In this document: piece after piece, positions 17,882 to 26,260 of the stretch | Layout of the letters: every line of letters begins with the position of its first letter | Position numbering within the stretch: position 1 is the first letter of the stretch | From: an uncultured Gammaproteobacteria bacterium | Lineage (GTDB): Bacteria > Pseudomonadota > Gammaproteobacteria > Nitrosococcales > Methylophagaceae | DNA: 64,000 nucleotides | Assembly: GCA_913042265.1 (NCBI GenBank) | Contig: CAJWKF010000002.1 | Location: 1-64,000, forward strand | Direction: 5' to 3' | Position numbers and translations under genes: made by a program | The notes under the pieces: generated by a model | Told to the model about the DNA's origin: nothing | Databases searched by the model: none | Seen by the model: only the letters and a program-made list of their open reading frames with translations

Positions 17882-18757
17882 TTAAGCTTTCAAAACTAAT
17901 AGGCTACCTATAGACATGATTAAGCACGCAATTAATCGACTTTTGATGTTTTTCTCTTTAAAAATTCGGTAACCAAGAAAGACCTGCAGCACCATACTAA
18001 ACTGAAATAGTGCGAGCGAATAAGCGATGAGCAATTTTGACAATACGATCATAGTCAAATATTGCATTAAAAAAAGAGTTATAGCCAGATAGGTTAATTC
18101 GGGTAGGACTGGTTTTGCTTGTTGGAAGAAAGATTGTTCTTCTCTTTTATTAAAAAGAAAATAGCTAAGTATCGCTAGAGGGAAACCAATAAGGCACCAG
18201 AATATTGTAGTTGTTAGTGCTTGGCCTTCCATTACGGCATTTTTAAGAGGTAGGGTACCGATCGAAAATAATAAAATTGATAAAAAGCGATATTGAACAC
18301 CTCTATTCGTGAAAAGCATGAATAAGGATTGTTGATTAGTTGTCTTGGTTGTGCCGTGCATTAAGAAAAAGCTACCGGTGATGATAATTGAGATCCCGAG
18401 GAAACCTTGTGAGCTAGGCATTTCGCTAAGAAATACCATTGCTAAAAGCATTGAAATAACAATTTTATAGGCGTTCAGAGGTCCGAAAATAGAAAGATCA
18501 GTTTTAGATAAAGAGAAGACTAAAAATAAAGTTCCAGCCATATCAAGTAATGCCGCTATTACAATATTTACCCAGAAGTATTCGCTCAAGTGGACAATAG
18601 GAAGAGAGAGTAATATTGGTAAACTGATGACGGATAAGAGGGCATAAGATGCCATTACAATAAAAAGTGGATGATGATTTTGAATGGCTAATTTTTTTTG
18701 AAGTACATTCGCAAACGAAGCAAATATAACTCGACCGAATATGACTATTATTTCCAT
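17882..18757 (-). CDS. DMT/EamA-family transporter
   Basis: This 291-residue inner-membrane protein has about ten hydrophobic helices with short loops, the layout of two EamA repeats. The first half ends near FFLMHGTTK and the second near IACLIMSIGSLLVLKA. A LSKTDLSIFGPLNAYKIVISMLL stretch matches the usual helix 3-4 hairpin of the drug/metabolite transporter superfamily. The substrate is unknown. It is the last gene of a minus-strand run (uvrD, TRAP binding protein, small gene, this gene) with gaps of 17, 10 and 30 bp. Confidence 0.8.
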   Translation of the reverse strand: MEIIVIFGRVIFASFANVLQKKLAIQNHHPLFIVMASYALLSVISLPILLSLPIVHLSEYFWVNIVIAALLDMAGTLFLVFSLSKTDLSIFGPLNAYKIVISMLLAMVFLSEMPSSQGFLGISIIITGSFFLMHGTTKTTNQQSLFMLFTNRGVQYRFLSILLFSIGTLPLKNAVMEGQALTTTIFWCLIGFPLAILSYFLFNKREEQSFFQQAKPVLPELTYLAITLFLMQYLTMIVLSKLLIAYSLALFQFSMVLQVFLGYRIFKEKNIKSRLIACLIMSIGSLLVLKA

Positions 18758-18787
18758 AAAATTTATGTAGTTAGCATTTATAAATTA

Positions 18788-19039
18788 TTATAAGAACTCT
18801 ACAAACAGCTCTGCTTTTTCTATTCGCTTATCAATAGACTTTATGGCACTGATTATTGCTTGCTCATCAGTTGCCTCAACTCTGCTTTCTAAAATATGGA
18901 AGTCTATTTGATGCTCAGATAGAATAGCTCTTTGATGTGCATTTAGAACATCCTCGTTGATATACAAGTCGGCTTTGTGCTTTATTATTTCGGCGAGAGC
19001 TTCTTTAAAACCTTCCGATGTGAAGATAAGATAAACCAT
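18788..19039 (-). CDS. Hypothetical protein, 83 residues
   Basis: This small soluble protein is not recognised. It begins MVYLIFTSEGFKEALAEI and contains a predicted helix-strand pattern (IDFHILESRVEATDEQAI) and an acidic end. No Cys pairs, signal peptide or membrane segment are present. The track starts it at a TTG (19057) that would overlap the upstream gene's stop; the ATG at 19039, 10 bp after that gene, is preferred, though coupling through the TTG is possible. It sits between a TRAP binding protein and a DMT permease in a tight same-strand run. Confidence 0.65.
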   Translation of the reverse strand: MVYLIFTSEGFKEALAEIIKHKADLYINEDVLNAHQRAILSEHQIDFHILESRVEATDEQAIISAIKSIDKRIEKAELFVEFL

Positions 19040-19049
19040 TATTTTAATA

Positions 19050-20150
19050 TTACTCAATAGCTAAGTAAGGGTTCTCAGAAATAGCGGACCAGGCATCATT
19101 TTTTTTACGGAAATTTTGGTAAGCATCATATACACGCTTAAACTTTGGATCACGTTCAGCCTCTTCGATAAGTGTTTCATTAGTTAATTTTTTGAGTGTA
19201 CTTAATACTTCATTGGGGAAACGGTTTATTTCGATACCCTCGCGCATACGCAGCTCATCCAAGGCTGCCATATTTTTTTGTTCCATCTCTGATAGCATTC
19301 TGAGGTTTTCTGCTTGAGCAGCATTACTAATAATTGCCTGCAAATCAATAGGTAAACTTTCCCAAGCACGTTGATTTATAGTTAGTTCAAGGACAGTGCC
19401 TGGCTCGTGCCAACCAGGATAATAATAATGTTTGGCAGCACGATATAGACCTAGTCGTTGGTCATGATATGGGCCAATCCATTCAGTAGCATCAATAGTA
19501 TTGCGTTCTAGTGCTGTATAAACTTCACTGCCAGCTAACAAAATTGGATTTCCACCTGCTTTTGCAAGGACCTTACCCCCAAGGCCGGGGATTCTCATTT
19601 TAAGGCCTTTAATATCTTCAAGCGAATTGATTTCTTTATTAAACCAGCCGCCCATTTGCACCCCAGTGTTTCCTAGAGGAAAAGGAATAACATGAAATGG
19701 TTTATATATTTCTCGCCACAATTCAAGACCTCCGCCATCATAGAGCCAGGCATTCATGCCTCTGGCCGTCATTCCAAATGGTACGGTAGAGAAGAACTGT
19801 GCCTCAGGTACTTTTCCCGCCCAATAGTAAGCACTGCCGTGGCCCATCTCCACAGATCCCTGAGATACAGCGTCAAAGGTTTGTAAGGGGGGAATGAGTT
19901 CACCTCCGGCATAGACTTTTATATCAAGTCGCCCGTTACTCATCACTCTAATATTATCAGCAAAGCGTTCTGCACCTTTTTGTAATACGGGGAAACCCGG
20001 AGGCCAAGTAGTTACCATTTTCCATTGGTAGTTTTGTTTTGTTTCAGCCTGTTGTGAAGTGGGGGCTGATGGAGTTTGATCGCTACATGCGACTACTACA
20101 TTAAGGCATAGTGTGATGAGTGATAGCCGAAGCCAGGTGTAATTAGTCAT
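19050..20150 (-). CDS. TRAP transporter solute-binding protein, DctP/TakP-like lipoprotein
   Basis: This 366-residue binding protein has a lipobox-like signal end (CLNVVVACSDQ), so it is probably lipid-anchored. The fold matches DctP: WKMVTTWPPGFPVLQKGAE, then GSAYYWAGKVPEAQFFSTVPFG, LKMRIPGLGGKVL with the conserved Arg that clamps a carboxylate, and IDATEWIGPYHD. The YYYPGWHEPG stretch resembles TakP-type proteins that bind 2-oxo acids. No DctQ or DctM membrane genes lie nearby; the neighbours are uvrD and a small unknown gene. It either serves a permease encoded elsewhere or has another role. Confidence 0.88.
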   Translation of the reverse strand: MTNYTWLRLSLITLCLNVVVACSDQTPSAPTSQQAETKQNYQWKMVTTWPPGFPVLQKGAERFADNIRVMSNGRLDIKVYAGGELIPPLQTFDAVSQGSVEMGHGSAYYWAGKVPEAQFFSTVPFGMTARGMNAWLYDGGGLELWREIYKPFHVIPFPLGNTGVQMGGWFNKEINSLEDIKGLKMRIPGLGGKVLAKAGGNPILLAGSEVYTALERNTIDATEWIGPYHDQRLGLYRAAKHYYYPGWHEPGTVLELTINQRAWESLPIDLQAIISNAAQAENLRMLSEMEQKNMAALDELRMREGIEINRFPNEVLSTLKKLTNETLIEEAERDPKFKRVYDAYQNFRKKNDAWSAISENPYLAIE

Positions 20151-20166
20151 TCAGGTTCCTTGCAGG

Positions 20167-22341
20167 TTAAATTTTATTTAATTTAGCATAGGTAAGCACA
20201 AGCCATTTACTACCAGCATGTTTGAAGTTAACTTGTACTCTGATACTTTTACCCGCACCTTCAGTATCAATTACAGTACCTTGTCCAAATTTTTGGTGAT
20301 GAACTTGCTCTCCAGGTAGAAAACCGGTCTCATTCAAAATCATTGTATGTTTTGGTGCCATGGTTGAATAGCCACTGTCTGCACCATTAAAAATGGAGTT
20401 AGTCCGAGCGCGAATTTCTTCTATACGCTCAGATGGAATTTCATTTAAAAAACGCGAGGGCATTGGGGACATTTCTTGGCCATACAAAAAACGTGACTCG
20501 GTGTGTATTAGAAATAAAGTTTGGCGGGCACGGGTCATACCCACATAACAGAGCCTTCGTTCTTCTGCTAGACGAATTGGGTCATCACTACTTTTTTGAC
20601 CCGGAAATAAGCCTTCTTCCATGCCGACCATAAAGACGACGGGGAACTCAAGCCCTTTAGCAGAGTGTAGCGTCATCAACTGGACGCAGTCCTCCCATGC
20701 TCCGCCCTGATTCTCTCCTGCTTCCAGTGCCGCATGAGATAGAAAAGCATCGAGTAAAGACATATTTTCAGTGTCTTCCGGTTGATTAAACTGCTTGGTT
20801 GCACTAATCAATTCATCTAAGTTTTCTATGCGACCTTGGCCCTTTTCAGTTTTGTCTTTGGAGTGATGGTCTCTTAAGCCGCTTTCATCTGTGGCTAGGC
20901 TAGTTAGTTCATGAAGGGGTAATTCTTGTTCAGGTGTTAATGAGTCTATTAAAGTAAGGAAGCTGGCCAACGCTTTACTTGCACGTGCTGCAAAGAGATT
21001 TTCTTTAATTAAGGTTGAGGCAGACTGCCATAGGGTTTGGTTTTGTTCACGAGCATATTGACGTAACTGTGTCAGCGTCGCAGCACCAATGCCGCGGGTG
21101 GGTGTGTTGACGACACGTTCAAAGGCCGCATCATCGTTGCGATTGGCAATGAGTCGGAGATAAGCTAAGACGTCTTTTATTTCAGCGCGTTCAAAAAAAC
21201 GTAAGCCACCATAAACACGATATGGCATATTTGCTTGAAGCAAAGCTTCCTCAATGGCCCTAGATTGTGCATTTGAACGATAGAGAACAGCGTTGTCTGC
21301 ACGGTTGCCTCCTTTACTTGTATGAAGCTTAATCTGTTCAACTAGATAGCTGGCTTCATCACGTTCGTTGTAAGCATGATACTGTTGAATCAAGTCACCA
21401 TCATCGTCTTCAGTCCATAAGTTTTTACCTAGACGGTGGTCATTATTAGCAATAACTGCATTAGCGGCAGCTAAAATATGACCTGTTGAACGGTAATTCT
21501 GCTCCAAACTAATGGATGTAGCATCCTCATAATCTTGGTGAAATTTTTGGATATTTTCTATTTTAGCTCCACGCCAACCATAAATAGACTGGTCATCATC
21601 TCCAACGATAAATAGGTGGCCGCTATTTCCTGCTAATAGTCTTAGCCATGCATACTGAATGGTGTTGGTGTCCTGAAACTCATCAACTAAAATTTGCTGG
21701 AATCGTTGTTGGTAATTAGCTAAAATATCGGGACGTTTATGCCATAGTTCATAGCTACGTAGTAGAATTTCACCAAAATCTATTACTCCAGCACGTTGAC
21801 AGGCATTTTCATAAGCTTGATAAATGGCCAACATTTTTTGGGAGTAGGGGTCTTGTCCTACCTGAATATGTTTGGCTCTTAGCCCTTCATCTTTTTGGCC
21901 GTTGATATACCACTGTGCCTGCTTGGCTGGCCACTGAGTCTCATCTATATCCATCGTACGTATTAGGCGCTTGAGCATTCGTAGTTGGTCATCACTATCT
22001 AGGATCTGAAAGCTTTGAGGCAAATCGGCTTCTTTCCAGTGAGCACGTAATAAGCGGTGCGCTAAACCATGAAAAGTTCCCACCCACATACCCCCAATGG
22101 GGTGGCCGAGCATATCCTCTATACGACCGCGCATCTCGGCAGCAGCCTTATTGGTAAAGGTCACAGCTACTATGTTGCCGGGAGAAAGTCCTTCTGCTTG
22201 AATAAGCCAAGATATGCGATGCACTAAAACCCGTGTTTTACCACTGCCAGCACCGGCTAGAATTCGAGCGTGACCAAGCGGTGCTGCTACAGCTTCACGT
22301 TGTGGTTTGTTGAGGTCGTTTAGTAGTTCAGAAACATCCAT
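20167..22341 (-). CDS. uvrD: DNA helicase II (UvrD/Rep family)
   Basis: UvrD unwinds DNA 3' to 5' in nucleotide excision and mismatch repair. At 724 residues it matches E. coli UvrD. Motifs in order are LNKPQREAV (Q motif), GAGSGKTRVLVHRI (I), AVTFTNKAAAEM (Ia), LVDEFQDTN (II), VGDDDQSIYGWRGA (III), EQNYRST (IV), LMTLHSAKGLEFPVVF (V) and YVGMTRA (VI). The C-terminal FGQGTVIDTEGAG-type Tudor-like domain that binds RNA polymerase is also present, separating it from Rep. The TRAP binding protein follows 17 bp later. Confidence 0.95.
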   Translation of the reverse strand: MDVSELLNDLNKPQREAVAAPLGHARILAGAGSGKTRVLVHRISWLIQAEGLSPGNIVAVTFTNKAAAEMRGRIEDMLGHPIGGMWVGTFHGLAHRLLRAHWKEADLPQSFQILDSDDQLRMLKRLIRTMDIDETQWPAKQAQWYINGQKDEGLRAKHIQVGQDPYSQKMLAIYQAYENACQRAGVIDFGEILLRSYELWHKRPDILANYQQRFQQILVDEFQDTNTIQYAWLRLLAGNSGHLFIVGDDDQSIYGWRGAKIENIQKFHQDYEDATSISLEQNYRSTGHILAAANAVIANNDHRLGKNLWTEDDDGDLIQQYHAYNERDEASYLVEQIKLHTSKGGNRADNAVLYRSNAQSRAIEEALLQANMPYRVYGGLRFFERAEIKDVLAYLRLIANRNDDAAFERVVNTPTRGIGAATLTQLRQYAREQNQTLWQSASTLIKENLFAARASKALASFLTLIDSLTPEQELPLHELTSLATDESGLRDHHSKDKTEKGQGRIENLDELISATKQFNQPEDTENMSLLDAFLSHAALEAGENQGGAWEDCVQLMTLHSAKGLEFPVVFMVGMEEGLFPGQKSSDDPIRLAEERRLCYVGMTRARQTLFLIHTESRFLYGQEMSPMPSRFLNEIPSERIEEIRARTNSIFNGADSGYSTMAPKHTMILNETGFLPGEQVHHQKFGQGTVIDTEGAGKSIRVQVNFKHAGSKWLVLTYAKLNKI

Positions 22342-22375
22342 GATAAGGTTCTATAACAGGTTTTTGCAGACTAAT

Positions 22376-22406
22376 TGACACGGATCATGCTAGATATCCT
22401 GTGTCA
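22376..22406. other. Intergenic stem-loop between trxA and uvrD
   Basis: TGACACGGAT and ATCCTGTGTCA can form a 10-bp stem with one bulged base and an 11-nt loop. No T-run follows on the minus strand, the direction of trxA and uvrD, so a classical terminator is unlikely. It may be a processing site or a binding site. The 168-bp gap has no other feature. Confidence 0.3.
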
Positions 22407-22509
22407 CTAATTACTTCATTCAGTTCTGCATGACTTAATTTACTTTCAGCTTCTCAATTAGGGCTCTTTGACATCGCCGCTGGAGAATGACTCATTAAAT
22501 GAATGTTAT

Positions 22510-22836
22510 TTAGATATTACTATCTAAAAACGCAGTTAATTGTGATTTTGTGAGTGCACCGACTTTGGTTGCTTCTGCTTCACCACCCCTAAACAACATT
22601 AAAGTTGGAATACCGCGAATGCCATAGCGTGGAGGTGTTTCAGGGTTCTCATCAATATTTAATTTGCAGACAGTTAATCTACCCGCATATTCAGCGCCAA
22701 TTTCTTCAAGGATAGGGGCAATCATTTTACAAGGGCCACACCATTCTGCCCAGTAATCTACTAATACAGGAAGGTCAGACTTTAGTACTTGGCTTTCAAA
22801 ATCGCCGTCAGTCACATTGGTGACATTTTCACTCAT
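22510..22836 (-). CDS. trxA: Thioredoxin 1
   Basis: This cytoplasmic dithiol protein donates electrons to ribonucleotide reductase and reduces protein disulfides. It has 108 residues, the standard length, with the redox motif [10 protein letters not shown] near residue 31 and the cis-proline loop [13 protein letters not shown] stands 8 nt before the ATG. It is divergent from rhlB, the same pairing as in E. coli, which strengthens both calls. Confidence 0.97.
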   Translation of the reverse strand: MSENVTNVTDGDFESQVLKSDLPVLVDYWAEWCGPCKMIAPILEEIGAEYAGRLTVCKLNIDENPETPPRYGIRGIPTLMLFRGGEAEATKVGALTKSQLTAFLDSNI

Positions 22837-22848
22837 GTTTTATCTCCA

Positions 22849-22878
22849 TTGGTATATAAGCTATTGGAGGACTATACT
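22849..22878 (+). promoter_or_regulatory. Candidate sigma-70 promoter for rhlB
   Basis: TTGGTA at 22849-22854 and TATACT at 22873-22878 are 18 bp apart. Transcription would start near 22885, giving a leader of about 50 nt before the preferred ATG at 22936. This supports that start over the track's 22789 start, which lies upstream of the promoter and inside trxA. Confidence 0.35.
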
Positions 22879-22935
22879 CTTGCTCCAACACAAACGACAT
22901 TTTTTCCTATCATCAAGGGTAATGCAAGTATTTCT

Positions 22936-24195
22936 ATGAGTGCACATTTAACAGACCTAGCTTTTAAGTCATTACCATTGCATGAATCGCTTCAAAAAGG
23001 CTTACAAAACGCGGGTTTCGAGTACTGTACCCCAATCCAAGCACAATCGTTACCGTTATTACTAGCAGGACGAGATGTGGCTGGCCAAGCGCAGACAGGC
23101 ACGGGTAAGACAATTGCTTTTTTATTGGCGGCATTTCAACGTCTATTAGAAGATAAACCCTTTAAAAGCTGGGATGGTAAACAACCGCGTGCTTTTATTC
23201 TCGCACCAACAAGGGAATTAGCGATTCAAATTGCTAAGGATGCGCATTTACTAAATGGTGAAGCAGGTCTGCGCATCGTGGTTGCCTATGGAGGCAAAGA
23301 TTATGAGAAGCAGAAGGAATCTATCAAGGCTGGTGTTGATATTTTAATTGGAACACCTGGAAGGTTATTAGATTATCAAAAACAAGGTGTTTTTAACTTA
23401 AAACAAGTACAAGTCATGATCTTGGACGAAGCGGATCGAATGTTTGATCTAGGGTTTATCAAAGATGTACGTTACTTTTTACGTCGTGTGCCAAACCCAA
23501 GCGACCGATTAGGCATGTTGTTTTCAGCTACGATGAGTTACAAAGTTACCGAGCTGGCTTATGAACACATGAATAATCCACAAAAAGTTCAAATTGAACC
23601 TGAAAAAGTGTCAGGTGACAGGATAGAAGAGTCTGTTTATTACCCTGCAAATGATGAAAAAATTTCATTACTACTGGCTTTAATCAAGCGTATAACACCG
23701 ACGCGAAGCATTATATTCGTCAACACGAAACATGCTGCTGACAAGGTATGGGGGTATTTGGAAGGTAACGGTTACCAATCTGCCTTGTTATCTGGTGATG
23801 TTCCGCAAAAAAAGCGGGAAAGTCTATTGAAACATTTTCAAGAAGGTGACTTTCATTTTATGGTAGCAACTGACGTTGCAGCTAGAGGGTTGCATATCTC
23901 TGCAGTGAGTCATGTGTTTAATTATGATTTACCACAAGATAATGAGGACTACGTCCACCGTATTGGTCGTACTGCAAGGGCTGGAGCAAGTGGAACAGCT
24001 ATTAGTTTTGCTTGTGAAGATTATGCATTTTCACTGCCGGATATTGAAGAGTACATCAAACATAAGTTACCTGTAGTAGCAACTTCTACAGAGGAGTTAC
24101 TAAAGCCAGCACCAGCAAAAAGGCCGGAGAAACGCCCACCAACCTCGCGTCAAAAAAGAACTCACCCGAGTAAACATGGCCGAATGGGTAGATAA
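22936..24195 (+). CDS. rhlB: ATP-dependent RNA helicase RhlB
   Basis: RhlB is the DEAD-box helicase that unwinds RNA for the degradosome. From the ATG at 22936 it is 419 residues, like E. coli RhlB (421), and begins MSAHLTDLAFKSLPLHESLQ. It shows CTPIQAQSLPLLLAGRDVAGQAQTGTGKT-type motif I context, PTRELAIQ, LIGTPGRLLDY, ILDEADRMFDLGFIKDVR, LFSATMSYKV, VATDVAARGLHI and HRIGRTARAGASG. The DLGFIKD and SYKV wording is specific to RhlB. The C terminus is Arg/Lys/Pro-rich (KRPEKRPPTSRQKRT). The longer track ORF would run back into divergent trxA and is rejected. Confidence 0.93.
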   Translation: MSAHLTDLAFKSLPLHESLQKGLQNAGFEYCTPIQAQSLPLLLAGRDVAGQAQTGTGKTIAFLLAAFQRLLEDKPFKSWDGKQPRAFILAPTRELAIQIAKDAHLLNGEAGLRIVVAYGGKDYEKQKESIKAGVDILIGTPGRLLDYQKQGVFNLKQVQVMILDEADRMFDLGFIKDVRYFLRRVPNPSDRLGMLFSATMSYKVTELAYEHMNNPQKVQIEPEKVSGDRIEESVYYPANDEKISLLLALIKRITPTRSIIFVNTKHAADKVWGYLEGNGYQSALLSGDVPQKKRESLLKHFQEGDFHFMVATDVAARGLHISAVSHVFNYDLPQDNEDYVHRIGRTARAGASGTAISFACEDYAFSLPDIEEYIKHKLPVVATSTEELLKPAPAKRPEKRPPTSRQKRTHPSKHGRMGR

Positions 24196-24220
24196 TAAGC
24201 TCAGAAAACTAAAGATACTA

Positions 24221-24241
24221 TCTTTTCTATGAAAGAAAAGA
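24221..24241 (+). terminator. AT-rich hairpin after rhlB, possible weak terminator
   Basis: TCTTTTCT and AGAAAAGA form a perfect 8-bp stem with a 5-nt loop, 25 bp after the rhlB stop. The following bases (ATTATTATTCTC) are T-rich but not a clean T-run, so termination would be inefficient. Confidence 0.35.
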
Positions 24242-24341
24242 ATTATTATTCTCTATTCTCAAAAAGACATAGCGTGAGAGTATTTTCAGCTGAATGTTAG
24301 GGTTTTAATCTAACGCATTGAACCAAAATAAAGGCTACTTG

Positions 24342-25058
24342 ATGAGGCTATATAAGTGTTTTTTACTGTTCCTTTTTATCAGCCTTACAGCCTGCCAGCA
24401 GACACGTGATAAAAATATAATTTCGGCAGAAGGTAAACCAAACACTGATCTATTACGAATTGCAAAGAGTGATATTGATGAAGTGATTGAGTTACATCAG
24501 CAAGCAGTAATGCAAGATTTGAAACAGCTAATGGTTAAGCTATATCATCGCAACCCCATACAACGATTTGATAAAGAAAAACGTTCCATAGAGGAAAGTG
24601 TTGATCTGGTATTCAAGAGGTCTTATAAATACGGATACTCTCATTGGGAAGGTTTAACGGGTACTGAAATTATTCATCTGTCTTTGGATAATGAATATCA
24701 TGTCAACGACCGGGTTTTAACATTTATTGTTGGACTTCGAAAAATGTTAATGGCTTCTTATGGTAACCATACAGAGTTTTACTATTTAATTAGTTTGAAT
24801 GAGCAAAAGTTATATAACAGCGCACGAAATATAGAAGTAGCAGCATGGATGCTATCTGAAAAGCGTGACCATCTCGGCCAACTTTTTATTTCAAGTGATA
24901 GTGTGGAAGATGAAACACGTAATTTAAGTTTTCAACGTTTGATTGGTAAAATGATTGCGACTCAAGATAATTTAGCATCAATAATCTCTCATAAAGAAGG
25001 ACGCTTGATTAAGACGATGATGTTTAAAGCTGCGACAATGGTTTTTTTACCAATTTAG
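24342..25058 (+). CDS. Hypothetical lipoprotein
   Basis: The 238-residue protein begins with a lipoprotein signal, MRLYKCFLLFLFISLTACQQ, whose lipobox LTAC puts the lipidated Cys near residue 18. The ATG at 24342 has AAAGG 9 nt upstream and is preferred to the track's TTG at 24318. The mature part is mostly charged helix with no repeat or known catalytic motif; distinctive pieces are VFKRSYKYGYSHWEGLTGTEI and SEKRDHLGQLF. Residue +2 after the Cys is Gln, so outer-membrane sorting is expected. It is convergent with the ubiI-like gene and overlaps it by 4 bp. Function is unknown. Confidence 0.75.
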   Translation: MRLYKCFLLFLFISLTACQQTRDKNIISAEGKPNTDLLRIAKSDIDEVIELHQQAVMQDLKQLMVKLYHRNPIQRFDKEKRSIEESVDLVFKRSYKYGYSHWEGLTGTEIIHLSLDNEYHVNDRVLTFIVGLRKMLMASYGNHTEFYYLISLNEQKLYNSARNIEVAAWMLSEKRDHLGQLFISSDSVEDETRNLSFQRLIGKMIATQDNLASIISHKEGRLIKTMMFKAATMVFLPI

Positions 25059-26260
25059 CTTTTTAATTTGCTTAGGCTTGGGTTGGAAAAACGTTGCCCA
25101 GAGGCCTGGTGCATGAAGAGTCTTTTTAATAGACTATTATTATTTACAGCAGTAAAGCCACACTGCCTTGCTAGTTTAAGGGTAGGGTTGTCATTACCAA
25201 ACACCCTTTTAAAAGCATCCATAGTCAACTGAATCGCGATATTGTCACCCCTGCGTCGTCTTTGATATTTACCCAGCATCTGGAGACTACCGATATTACG
25301 CCCCTTTTTGTGAGTCTCAATAATAATCTCAGCAAGTGTGGCAGCATCTAAGAAGCCAATATTGACACCTTGGCCCGCAAGAGGATGAATTGTGTGTGCT
25401 GCATCACCAACCAGTGCGAAACCAGGCTCGATATAGTGATCTGCGTGACGTAGTTTTAATGGAAAACTCGCGCGCTGACTGACGTCTATGATATTACCAA
25501 GTTTGTAATCAAAGGCCGTGGCTAAGGCTTTTTTAAAGTCTTCATCATTAAGCTGGCTTAATGATTGTGCTTTGGCTGTAGAGTTTGACCAGACTATAGA
25601 GCACTGATGGGGATTTGCTAGAGGCAGGAAAGCTAGTGGTCCTCCAGGTAAAAATCGTTGCCTAGCTGTTTGTGTGTGGGAAAGTTCGGTCGTAACTGTG
25701 CATACGGTACCTTGTTGTTCATAATCCCATCCTTTTGTTTGGATCCCAACCCATTCTCGCAATGGTGATTGCGCGCCATCAGCTGCAACAATGAGATCAG
25801 CGCTGATCTGACGACCACTTTCTAAGGTCAGTGAACTACCTTCTTTTGAAATAGGCTTGTCTGGACAGATAAAATCAATATTAGGATATTGTTTACACTG
25901 GGCTAAGCTAGCTTGCTGGATATGTCTATTTTCTATCAAATGACCAAGGTGTGGTTCGCCAATGTCAGCACTATCAAAATGAATAGTACTCGATTCCGTT
26001 TCCCATACTTTCATATCCGTAAATTTACTAAGGCGTTCGCTAATAAAATGAGGCCAAATATTAAGGTTTTTGAGCAAATTCTCACTGGCTTGGCTGATAG
26101 CACTCACTCGCAAATCAGCATGATCGGTTGATAATATTGGTTTATGAGCAAAGGGCTCGATGAGCGCAATTTTGAGTGTCTGCTGACCGCCTAAAGCTGC
26201 AGCTAACGTTGCCCCCACCATACCTGCACCAACAATAATGACGTCATAATGTTTACTCAT
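25055..26260 (-). CDS. ubiI: FAD-dependent ubiquinone hydroxylase, UbiI/VisC-like
   Basis: This 401-residue flavin monooxygenase belongs to the UbiH/COQ6 family, which hydroxylates the ubiquinone ring. It shows the N-terminal FAD motif VGAGMVGATLAAALG, the middle ADGAQSPLREWVGI (DG motif) and the C-terminal GDAAHTIHPLAGQGVNIGFLDA. It is the second gene after ubiH with a 4-bp ATGA overlap, matching E. coli ubiH-ubiI (visC), where UbiI adds the C5 hydroxyl. The assignment between UbiI and UbiF rests on gene order. UbiH-family enzymes are not position-specific in all bacteria. Confidence 0.85.
   Translation of the reverse strand: MSKHYDVIIVGAGMVGATLAAALGGQQTLKIALIEPFAHKPILSTDHADLRVSAISQASENLLKNLNIWPHFISERLSKFTDMKVWETESSTIHFDSADIGEPHLGHLIENRHIQQASLAQCKQYPNIDFICPDKPISKEGSSLTLESGRQISADLIVAADGAQSPLREWVGIQTKGWDYEQQGTVCTVTTELSHTQTARQRFLPGGPLAFLPLANPHQCSIVWSNSTAKAQSLSQLNDEDFKKALATAFDYKLGNIIDVSQRASFPLKLRHADHYIEPGFALVGDAAHTIHPLAGQGVNIGFLDAATLAEIIIETHKKGRNIGSLQMLGKYQRRRRGDNIAIQLTMDAFKRVFGNDNPTLKLARQCGFTAVNNNSLLKRLFMHQASGQRFSNPSLSKLKS

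Noticed and set aside
22376-22406. Intrinsic terminator for trxA
   Set aside because: The stem has no T-run on the minus strand, so it is listed as a stem-loop only.
22789-22935. N-terminal extension of rhlB in the ORF track
   Set aside because: It overlaps divergent trxA and lies upstream of the likely rhlB promoter; the ATG at 22936 gives the normal RhlB N terminus.
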